A DNA stretch of 64,000 bases from JAAYEA01 sp012689325 (lineage in GTDB: Bacteria; Chloroflexota; Anaerolineae; JAAYEA01): NCBI GenBank assembly GCA_036841525.1, contig DAITVZ010000015.1, positions 1-64,000 on the forward strand, read 5' to 3'. The position numbers and the translations under genes were made by a program. Shown here piece by piece: positions 50,261 through 57,923 of the stretch. Under the pieces are notes generated by a model that did no database searches, was not told the DNA's origin, and was given only the letters and a program-made list of their open reading frames with translations. Each line of letters starts with the position of its first letter. Position 1 is the stretch's first letter.

Positions 50261-52326
50261 TGACGCGCCTGATCCGTCCCTACGATTTCCTGCTCGATGG
50301 CGCCGCCGGCTGGCGGGGGCTGGAGGCCGAGTCGGCGGCGGCCGCCGAGGCCGGGCTCCAGCTCGAGCAGTTGGCGGAGCGCCTCCCCCCGCTGGATGAC
50401 CCCCACGGGACCCTGGGCGGGGCGGCCTTGCCGCGCGGCGTGGCGATCTGGGGCGACGAGATATTCATCGCCGACCCGCCGCGCTGCCGCCTCCTCCATT
50501 GGCGGCCCTGCGACGGCCCGGCGCGCCCGTTGCCCACCATCGGCGGCCCGGGCGCCGCGCCGCGCCAGTTGGACGGGCCCCTGGGGCTGGCCCTCAGCGC
50601 GCGCGACGACCTGGTGGTGGCGGACGCGGGCAACCGGCGCTTGCAGCTCTTCACCCTGCCGGGGCTGGCCCTGCGCCGGATCCTGGGCCCCTTCCCCTCG
50701 CGCCTCCCCGAGCCGCCGGACGGGCGGGCGCTGTGGGAGCCGGTGGACGTGGCGCGGGGGCCGCGCGGGCAGCTCTACGTGCTGGACCGCCAGGGCTTTG
50801 TCTGGCGGCTGGATGGGCAAGGGCGACCCGACCCCATTTACCTGGCCCGCCTGCCGGAGGGGTTCGAGCCCCTGCGGCTCGTCGTGGACCGGCAGGGGTG
50901 CGGCTACCTGGCGGGCCGGGGCGGCCCAGGCTTTCTGATGCTGGATCCCTATGGCGAGCTGCTCGACCCGGCGGACCTGCCGCCGGATTTTGCCGCGCGG
51001 CTGCCCCCCCTGCGGCTGAGCCTGAGCGGGCGGCAGCTTTTGCTGGCCCCGGCCGATTCCCACGGCGGGCGGCGGCAGCCCCTGCCCACCGACCTCACCG
51101 TCACCGACGCGGGGCTGCTGGAAGGGGAGGGGCTCGCCGACGGCCCCTACCTGCACCACATCCCCCCCGCCGCCACCTACGCCCTGGCCGGGCTCTATCG
51201 CGTCCAGCCGCTGGATAGCCAGCGGGTCGGCAACCCCTGGCACCGCCTCACCCTGGAGCTGCAAGCGCCGGAGCGGACCAGCGTGCGCGCCTATACTTGC
51301 GCCAGCGACGTCTTGCAGCCGGCCCTCGACGCCGCTGGGCTGTTGGAGGAGCCGCCGCAATGGGGGCCCTGGCAGGCGGCGCCCGCCAACGCCGACGAGT
51401 TTCTGGTCCAGTCGCCGCCCGGGCGCTACCTCTACCTGGCGCTGGCGCTGCGCGGCCCCGGCGACCGCACCCCCACCGTGGAGCGGATCTATGTCCACGC
51501 CCGCCGGGAGTCGTCGCTGCGCTGGCTCCCCGCCGCCTACCAGGCCGACGAGACCAGCCGCCACTTCCTGGACCGTTTCCTCTCGCTCGCCGACACCCTC
51601 TGGGGCGAGATCGAGAGCCAGATCGAGGATTTCGGGCTCGCGCTGGATATCGGCGGCGCGCCCGCCGCTTTCCTCCCCTGGCTGGCCTCCTGGTTCGACC
51701 TGGCGCTGGAGCCGAGCTGGACCGAGGCGCAGCGCCGGGCCGTGTTGCGCGAGATCGTGGAGCTCTACAGCCGCCGCGGGACGATCCGCGGGCTGCGCCG
51801 CCTGCTGCAACTGCACGCCAGCGCGCCCGAGCCCCTGCCCCAGATCGTCGAGCACTACCCGGGCCTCGGCCACCCGCTCCTGGAGACCTGGCTGGGCCAG
51901 CCGCCCGGGGACGACGCGCCCCACCATTTCACTGTGCTCTTGCCCGCCTGCGCCCTGGATACGGCGGACAAGCGCGCCGCGCTGGCCCGCCTGATCGGGG
52001 AGAACGCGCCCGCGCACTCCCATTTTTGCCTGCGCCCGGTGGCCCCGGGCGTGCGGCTCGGCTCCGCGACGGTGCGGGGGAGCGCCCTGGGGCTGGATAG
52101 CCTGCTGGGCGGCCACCCCACCTGGCGGCTCCCCGCCCAGCCGCCCCGCCTGGATGGGGAGAGCGTGCTGGGGGTCAGCACCGCGCTGGCCGCGCCGCCC
52201 GAGCCCCGCGCGGTCTCGGTTCGCCTCGGATATACGCGCCTGGGCGAGGCCCGCCTGGGCTGTCGCATCAGCCATCCTTGCCGTTCGCCGGAGAAACCGG
52301 AAGGGAGTTGTGAACCATGTCCATGA
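50257..52326 (+). CDS. eCIS baseplate protein: propeller + gpI tail domain (Pvc12-like)
   Basis: This 689-residue protein combines two parts. Residues 60-340 have NHL-like propeller repeats (LPRGVAIWGDEIFIADPPRCRLLHW, DGPLGLALSARDDLVVADAGNRRLQLFTLPG). The C-terminal third is a phage tail protein I domain (YQADETSRHFLDRFLSLADTLWGEIESQIED..FLPWLASWFDLAL..VLREIVELYSRRGTIRGLRRLLQL), which docks onto the wedge. The propeller may carry or bind another particle protein. It ends 10 bp inside the next gene. Confidence 0.88.
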   Translation: MMTRLIRPYDFLLDGAAGWRGLEAESAAAAEAGLQLEQLAERLPPLDDPHGTLGGAALPRGVAIWGDEIFIADPPRCRLLHWRPCDGPARPLPTIGGPGAAPRQLDGPLGLALSARDDLVVADAGNRRLQLFTLPGLALRRILGPFPSRLPEPPDGRALWEPVDVARGPRGQLYVLDRQGFVWRLDGQGRPDPIYLARLPEGFEPLRLVVDRQGCGYLAGRGGPGFLMLDPYGELLDPADLPPDFAARLPPLRLSLSGRQLLLAPADSHGGRRQPLPTDLTVTDAGLLEGEGLADGPYLHHIPPAATYALAGLYRVQPLDSQRVGNPWHRLTLELQAPERTSVRAYTCASDVLQPALDAAGLLEEPPQWGPWQAAPANADEFLVQSPPGRYLYLALALRGPGDRTPTVERIYVHARRESSLRWLPAAYQADETSRHFLDRFLSLADTLWGEIESQIEDFGLALDIGGAPAAFLPWLASWFDLALEPSWTEAQRRAVLREIVELYSRRGTIRGLRRLLQLHASAPEPLPQIVEHYPGLGHPLLETWLGQPPGDDAPHHFTVLLPACALDTADKRAALARLIGENAPAHSHFCLRPVAPGVRLGSATVRGSALGLDSLLGGHPTWRLPAQPPRLDGESVLGVSTALAAPPEPRAVSVRLGYTRLGEARLGCRISHPCRSPEKPEGSCEPCP

Positions 52327-55097
52327 AATCGTCCGCCAATGGCCTCTGCCTGCCCTGCGGCCTGCAAACCTTCGAGCGCAACCGCTACTTTGATGGCAAG
52401 CTGCTGGTCACCAGGGATTTCCAGGAGGAGCAGAACTATCTCAGGGGCAAGGGCCGGCTGCACAACGACCTGCTGCATGGCGTTGGCACCGTCTGCGGGC
52501 TCAAGGTGGAGCAGCATCCCAACCCCGCCTGCCGCAGCGAGTTTGTCGTGCTGGAGCCGGGGCTGGCGCTCGATTGCTGCGGCAACGAGATCGTGGTCCC
52601 GCAGGAAAAGGTCGTGCCCCTGCGCGACCTGATCGAGGAGGCGCTCAAGGCCAAGGGGCTCTTTGCCAATGGCCAGCCCGCGCCCCACGACGTCTTGGTG
52701 CGCCTCGCCTACCACGAATGCGACGCCGAGCCCGTCCCCGCGCTGCTGGATAACTGCGACTGCGAGTCCGGCGTCGAGTTTGGCCGCACGCGGGAAGGCC
52801 ACCGCCTCTTGGTGAGCCTGGACGACCCGGCGAGCCAAGCCGCCGGGCGGGCGTGCGACTGCGCCGACCCGCTGGAGGCCCGGCTGGAGTGGCAGCACAC
52901 CCTGGCCGCCGCCCAGCCGCGGGCGCTGGTGGTGGACCGCGCGCTGATGCGGCTCTACCTGGTGGAATGGGACGGCAAGCAGGGCTGGCTGCGGATGTAC
53001 GACGCCAGCAACCACAGCCTGGTGACGCCGCCGGTGGCCCTGGGCGAGCGGCGCGTCCAGCCCGTGGCGGCCTGCCGCTCCAACCTGGGCGACCTGATCT
53101 ACGTGGCGGTCAGGGAGCCAGGTCACGCCGCCGTCGCCAAGGTGCTGATCTGGGAGCAGAACCGGCTGGAGACCGACCCCGGCGCGGCGCTGCGGGCCAG
53201 CCTGACCGTGGGCCCCGCGGAGCTGGTGGGGCTGGAGGTCTCGCCGCTGGATGACAGCCTCTACGCCCTGCTGCGCGACGGCCGGGTGCTGCGCTGGAGC
53301 GCCAACTCGATCCGCGATTGGGTGGAAGCCAACGGGACCGGCGCCGAGCCGAGCCCCCTCGCGCAGGACCTGCGCAACGCCGACGCCGCGCCCGCGACGG
53401 CGACCGTGACCCCCGCCGACATGGCCATCAGCTACGATGGCCGCTGGATGGTGGTGGCCGACGCGGCCCAGCCGCGCCTGATCGCGCTGCACCTGGCCCA
53501 GTTCGCCCCGGCGGCGCCGCTGGGCGGCAACGTCAGCAACCTGATGAAAGCCTTTGCCCTGCCGCCGGGACACCTCCCCTCCGTGGTCGAGTTCAGCTAT
53601 GACGGCGCGTACCTCTATGCGCTGTGCGCGGGGAGCCAGATGCTCTACCGCATCCAGGTCCGCGAGAGCCTGGGCGACCTGATCCCCCTCATCCCCGCCG
53701 AGGGCAACGCCTATAGCGCCGTGCATCTGGCCAAGCCGCCCGAGGGGGGCCAGCCGCCCAAGCCGCTGCCGCTGGACCTCGGCATCTCGCCCCGGGACAA
53801 CTGGTGCTATGTGCTGCGCCGCGAGTTCGACGCCGGGGGCCAGCCCCGCGACCGCGGCGAGGTGCTGATCCTCTCCGTGGACGCCATCAACGAGCGGCGC
53901 GGCCCCGCCATCGTCGAGCTGGAAGAGACCAAGCTGGGCCCCGGCGCCGTCCACACCAAAGGGAACGCCCTGTTCCAGAACCTCGCCCTCTGGGGCCAAC
54001 GCCTGTACGTGGCCAGCGAGACCCTGCCCGTCGCGGACCCCGCGCAAGGCAGCGTCAGCATCCTGTATGTCGACGAGGCCGCCTGCGACGCCTTTATCGA
54101 TCGCTCCATCGACGGCTGCGCGAGCTGCGCCGACGCCAGCGAGGGCGTGATCCTCGCCTCCATCCAGGGCTACCAGTGGGACCAGCCCATGACCACCGAC
54201 GAATCCGCGACGGTCAACCGGATCGACAACCTCACCCACCGGCCGCTGGTCCCCAGCACCAACACCCTGCGCCAGGTGATCGAGTGCATGTTGAAAAAGG
54301 GCATCAGCGAGGGGATCCCCGGCCCCCGCGGCGCCGCCGGCCCGGCGGGAGAAAAGGGCGACATCGGCCCCCAGGGCCCCAGGGGCGAGCGGGGCGAACG
54401 CGGGGAAAAGGGTGAGCGCGGCGAGAAAGGCGAAAAGGGCGACCCCGGGACCCTCACGCCGGGAAACCATAACCAGGTCGTCCAGGCGAGCTGGCACCAC
54501 GACCAGGTCTTTAGCTCCACCGAGTTCGTCGAGCGGCTGGGCGAGGTGGGCCTGTCGGTGGCCTTTAGCCGGGAGGTGCAACGGGCCGCCATCAACCGCC
54601 GGAACGTCCAGGTGCTGGTCCGCCGGATGCAAGAGACGCCCCTGGGCCAGCTCGAGTGCGAGTGCGTCTTCCCGATCCCCGTCCAGCCCGTCGCCCCCAC
54701 CAAGGCCGAGGAGGTGGACATCCACTGGCTCGTCGGCAGCGCCGTCGCCTCGGACGGGTTCGAGCTGCTGACCGAGGTGGCCGAGATCCCCGCCGCCGCG
54801 TCGCTGGCCCCCGCCCTGCGCCTGCGGCTGGGGCAGGTCAAGTGGGACAACGTCGACGTGGTCAAGCGGCTGGTGCAGGCGTGCGGCCTGGTCAACGCCG
54901 CCGGCCAGCCCCAGCTCACCGTGACGGTGGTGCTGCGCGGGAACTGGCTGGTGGACCAAAAGGGGAGCGCCCTGGATGGCGAGAACCTCTGGCCCGGCGT
55001 GCCGGAGCGCCCCTCCACGCATGGCGTGCAGGGACGGCTGAGCGGCAACGGCGCCGAGGGCGGCGACTGGGTGAGCGTCTTTCACATCGTGCCGTGA
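52317..55097 (+). CDS. eCIS fibre-like protein with propeller and collagen-like stalk
   Basis: This 926-residue protein starts with a module found three times in this operon (FERNRYFDGKLLVTRDFQEEQNYLRGKGRLHNDLLHGVGTVCGLKV). Next is a Cys-bearing section and a propeller-like region (residues about 200-600). Residues 666-713 are 16 uninterrupted Gly-X-Y triplets (GIPGPRGAAGPAGEKGDI..), a collagen-like stalk. The C-terminus (TEFVERLGEVGLSVAFSREVQRAAINRRNVQVLVRRM) is probably a trimerised, target-binding head. It is a candidate tail fibre. It begins inside the previous gene. Confidence 0.8.
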   Translation: MSMKSSANGLCLPCGLQTFERNRYFDGKLLVTRDFQEEQNYLRGKGRLHNDLLHGVGTVCGLKVEQHPNPACRSEFVVLEPGLALDCCGNEIVVPQEKVVPLRDLIEEALKAKGLFANGQPAPHDVLVRLAYHECDAEPVPALLDNCDCESGVEFGRTREGHRLLVSLDDPASQAAGRACDCADPLEARLEWQHTLAAAQPRALVVDRALMRLYLVEWDGKQGWLRMYDASNHSLVTPPVALGERRVQPVAACRSNLGDLIYVAVREPGHAAVAKVLIWEQNRLETDPGAALRASLTVGPAELVGLEVSPLDDSLYALLRDGRVLRWSANSIRDWVEANGTGAEPSPLAQDLRNADAAPATATVTPADMAISYDGRWMVVADAAQPRLIALHLAQFAPAAPLGGNVSNLMKAFALPPGHLPSVVEFSYDGAYLYALCAGSQMLYRIQVRESLGDLIPLIPAEGNAYSAVHLAKPPEGGQPPKPLPLDLGISPRDNWCYVLRREFDAGGQPRDRGEVLILSVDAINERRGPAIVELEETKLGPGAVHTKGNALFQNLALWGQRLYVASETLPVADPAQGSVSILYVDEAACDAFIDRSIDGCASCADASEGVILASIQGYQWDQPMTTDESATVNRIDNLTHRPLVPSTNTLRQVIECMLKKGISEGIPGPRGAAGPAGEKGDIGPQGPRGERGERGEKGERGEKGEKGDPGTLTPGNHNQVVQASWHHDQVFSSTEFVERLGEVGLSVAFSREVQRAAINRRNVQVLVRRMQETPLGQLECECVFPIPVQPVAPTKAEEVDIHWLVGSAVASDGFELLTEVAEIPAAASLAPALRLRLGQVKWDNVDVVKRLVQACGLVNAAGQPQLTVTVVLRGNWLVDQKGSALDGENLWPGVPERPSTHGVQGRLSGNGAEGGDWVSVFHIVP

Positions 55098-55134
55098 CCC
55101 CCGGCCCAGGCGCGACAGAGCGAGGTTATGAACC

Positions 55135-56193
55135 ATGACAAAAGCTGCTGGCCCATCGGAAAAGCCGATCGCCGGGCCGCTCCGGCGAGCGCGCTATGTC
55201 CCGCGCCAGTTGGTCAGCGCGGCGGAGCTGAACGCCGACCAGGCCTATTTCCGCGAGCTGGCCCGCCGCCACAACCGCTTCCTGCACGGCTGCGGCGTAG
55301 TCTGCGGGCTGGAAGTGCTGGTCCAGCCCGGCGGGCTGGAAGTGCTGGTCCAGCCCGCCAGCCAAGCGCCCCGGGTGGTGGTGACGCCCGGGCACGCCAT
55401 CAGCCCCCGCGGCGATGACATCTACCTACCCGCGGAGCGCGAGATCACGCTGGGCGAGGCGCGGCGATGCTTCGACAACGACCAGGACCGGACCTGTTAT
55501 GTCGTCCTGGCCTATCGCGAGGCGCCGGTCGCCCCGGCGCCGGTCCTGCCGGACCCCTGCATGCCGGCGGTCGGCCAGCAGTTCTCCCGGGTCCTGGCGG
55601 GCTACGCGCTGACCCTGGAGGAGGAGCTGCCCGCGGGCTGGGGCTCGCCGCCCGATTGCGGCGACCTGGCCTGCGAGCTGTGGCGCGACGCCCCGCCGCA
55701 CGGCGCGCCCGGCCCCTGCGCCCCTTGCCCGCCGGGGGATGCCGGCGACCAGGTGGTGCTGGCGGCGCTCCGCCTCGCGCCCCAGGGCGGCGGCGTGGCG
55801 GTGAGCTATGCCCCGCGGCGCCGCGTCCTCTCGCTCCAGTTTCTGGCGGAGACGCTGCGCTGCCTCTTGCCGCGGCTGACGGGGATCGCCCCCGACCGGG
55901 CCGCGCAGGGGACACGGGTCGCCGTGACCCTGGCCGGCGAGCGGCTGATGGAGGCCCGCGAGGCGCGCTTTGGCAGCGGCATCGTCGCCGCCCTCGTCGA
56001 GCGCGCCGACGACCAGGTCGTGGTGCAGCTGGATATCGCCGCCAACGCCCGGCCCGGGCCGCGCGGCTTTCGCCTGCTCACCACCCGGGGCGTCGCCAAC
56101 GGCGCGGCCTGCGGGCTCCAGTTCACGGTGCTGCCCGGCGGCTCGGGCTATGGCGACCACCTGAGCAGCGGCATCGGGGGGGAGCTGCTATGA
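55135..56193 (+). CDS. eCIS fibre-module paralogue with IPT/TIG-like domain
   Basis: This 352-residue protein has the shared module, RYVPRQLVSAAELNADQAYFRELARRHNRFLHGCGVVCGLEVLVQ. A 24-bp tandem duplication (GLEVLVQPGGLEVLVQP) follows. The middle has many Cys residues (DPCMPAVGQQ, PPDCGDLACELW, APGPCAPCPPG). The C-terminal LTGIAPDRAAQGTRVAVTLAGERLMEAREARFGSGI resembles an IPT/TIG domain. It may serve as a fibre adaptor or connector. It overlaps the glycosyltransferase gene by 4 bp (ATGA). Confidence 0.72.
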   Translation: MTKAAGPSEKPIAGPLRRARYVPRQLVSAAELNADQAYFRELARRHNRFLHGCGVVCGLEVLVQPGGLEVLVQPASQAPRVVVTPGHAISPRGDDIYLPAEREITLGEARRCFDNDQDRTCYVVLAYREAPVAPAPVLPDPCMPAVGQQFSRVLAGYALTLEEELPAGWGSPPDCGDLACELWRDAPPHGAPGPCAPCPPGDAGDQVVLAALRLAPQGGGVAVSYAPRRRVLSLQFLAETLRCLLPRLTGIAPDRAAQGTRVAVTLAGERLMEAREARFGSGIVAALVERADDQVVVQLDIAANARPGPRGFRLLTTRGVANGAACGLQFTVLPGGSGYGDHLSSGIGGELL

Positions 56194-57119
56194 GCGCCCC
56201 TGGCGGCGTCCGCCGCGCCGTATGGAGCTTTTGGAGCCGCCCCTTCCAGGCGCGCCATCACCAGGTGTGGGCCAGCCCCAAGCACCACCTGCTGGCCTGG
56301 ATCCTGAGCGTGGAGACGGCGCGGCAGCATTACGCCGAGACCGCCCTGGTCGCCGACGAGCCCGGCGCGGCCCTGCTGGTAGACGGGCTGGGGCTGCCCT
56401 TCGGGGAGGTTTCCACCGCGTTGGAGGCGCTGGGCGAGGCGGACGCGGACTGGTGGGTACTGGGCAAGCTCTACGCCTATCGCGCCCAGAGCGAGCCCTT
56501 CGTGCACCTGGATAGCGACGTCTTTCTCTGGAAGCCGCTGCCCGAGGAGCTGCACCGGGCGCCGGTGCTGGCCCAGAACACGGAGCAGTTCCCCTTCGTG
56601 GGCTCCTGGTACCGGCCCGAGACGTTCGACGCGGCGGTGCGGGCGGTGGAGGGCTGGCTGCCGCCCGAGTGGGCGTGGTACGTGGCCCAGCGCAGCGGCG
56701 AGGCGCTCTGCTGCGGCATCCTCGGCGGCGCCGACGTCGGGTTCATCCGCCACTATGCCGACGGGGCGATCCGCCTCATCGAGCATCCCGCCAACCAGCC
56801 CGCCTGGCGGGCCATCGGCTCCAAGGTGGGGGACAATATCCTCTTTGAGCAGTACTATCTCTCCGCCTGCCTAGCCTACCACGCCCAGCATGAGGGCTCG
56901 TCTTTCCACGGCGTCTATGCCCGCTGCCTCTTTGGCTCGGCGGCGGAGGCGTTCACCCCGGACCGGGCCCGGGAGGCGGGCTATACGCACCTGATCGGCG
57001 GGGCCAAGCGAAACGAGGCGCTGGCCCAGCGGCTGGAGGCCCGCGTCGCCCGGGACTATCCGCAGCAATACCAGCGCTGCCTGCGCTACCTTGCCAGCGG
57101 CGCGGGAGGCTTGCCATGA
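56190..57119 (+). CDS. DUF6734-type glycosyltransferase inside the eCIS operon
   Basis: This 309-residue protein is related to DUF6734 glycosyltransferase-like proteins. WSFWSRPFQARHHQVWASPKHHLLAWILSVETARQHY is the usual opening. FVHLDSDVFLWKPLPEEL has a DxD motif for a metal-bound nucleotide sugar. CCGILGGADVGFIRHYAD and NILFEQYYLSACLAYH are further family traits. It overlaps both neighbours by 4 bp, so it is translated with the fibre genes and may glycosylate one of them. The donor sugar is unknown. Confidence 0.82.
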   Translation: MSAPGGVRRAVWSFWSRPFQARHHQVWASPKHHLLAWILSVETARQHYAETALVADEPGAALLVDGLGLPFGEVSTALEALGEADADWWVLGKLYAYRAQSEPFVHLDSDVFLWKPLPEELHRAPVLAQNTEQFPFVGSWYRPETFDAAVRAVEGWLPPEWAWYVAQRSGEALCCGILGGADVGFIRHYADGAIRLIEHPANQPAWRAIGSKVGDNILFEQYYLSACLAYHAQHEGSSFHGVYARCLFGSAAEAFTPDRAREAGYTHLIGGAKRNEALAQRLEARVARDYPQQYQRCLRYLASGAGGLP

Positions 57120-57910
57120 GCGAGCGAACCGTCCGCAACGCGGCCAGGCGCTACCGAATCGGGGGGAGCCGCCTGGCGCCCGACCTGCCCCTCGCCGGCG
57201 CGGACCCACGGGCGCGCCCGGTCTACGGCTGCCGCCAGCAGGTCTCCGCGGCGGAACTGACCGAGGGCCAGGCGTATTTGCGCGCGCTGTGGCGCCAGCA
57301 CAACCGGCTGAGCCACGGGCCCGGCGTCGCCTGGGGGCTGGAGGTGTTCCCCGCCGCCAGCGCCGCCGATGGGACGCCCCGCGTCCGCGTGACCCGCGGC
57401 TACGCCCTGAGCCCCCTCGGCGACGAGATCTATGCGCCGGAGGACCAGGTGGTGGCGCTCGATTGCGAGCCGGCGGGACAGGACCGCTGCCGGAACCTCG
57501 CCGCCGGCCCGGTCAGGCGGGTCGTCTACCTGGGCATCCGCCTCGCCGAGCGGCCCGTCTGCCCGGCGCCCCTGTATGCGGACCCCTGCGACCCGCTGCC
57601 GGCCTGCGAGCCGCGCCGCGTGGAGGCGGGCTGCGAGATCGCCTGCCTGGCCGAGCCGCCGCCCTGGTCGCCCAGGACCTGCCAGCATTGGGCCGACGCG
57701 CTGGTCTGCCACCGTCCGCCGCCCGCGCCGGACGCGCTCGATCCGCTGCGCGCGTGCCCTCAAGAGGACGGCTCGCCCTGGGTGGTGCTCTGCGAGCTCG
57801 AGCTGGACGCCCGGGGCCAGGTCAGCGAGATCGGCTATGGGCCGCGGCAGCGGACCTACGCCAGCCAGCTCCTCGGCGAGCTGGCGCGCTGCCTGGCCGC
57901 CGCCGGATGA
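57116..57910 (+). CDS. eCIS fibre-module paralogue 3
   Basis: This 264-residue protein has a version of the shared module (VYGCRQQVSAAELTEGQAYLRALWRQHNRLSHGPGVAWGLEVFPAASA) and a Cys-rich middle (PVCPAPLYADPCDPLPACEPRRVEAGCEIACL). It ends QRTYASQLLGELARCLAAAG, similar to the end of the module in the 55135 protein. It lacks the IPT-like and collagen parts. Role in fibre or baseplate decoration is inferred. Confidence 0.7.
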   Translation: MSERTVRNAARRYRIGGSRLAPDLPLAGADPRARPVYGCRQQVSAAELTEGQAYLRALWRQHNRLSHGPGVAWGLEVFPAASAADGTPRVRVTRGYALSPLGDEIYAPEDQVVALDCEPAGQDRCRNLAAGPVRRVVYLGIRLAERPVCPAPLYADPCDPLPACEPRRVEAGCEIACLAEPPPWSPRTCQHWADALVCHRPPPAPDALDPLRACPQEDGSPWVVLCELELDARGQVSEIGYGPRQRTYASQLLGELARCLAAAG

Positions 57911-57923
57911 GGCGAGGAGGCGC

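Noticed and set aside
51855..55136. Antisense frame of over 1000 codons opposite the fibre-like gene
   Set aside because: Same reason: no domain pattern, no ribosome site, and the plus frame holds collagen triplets and the shared module.
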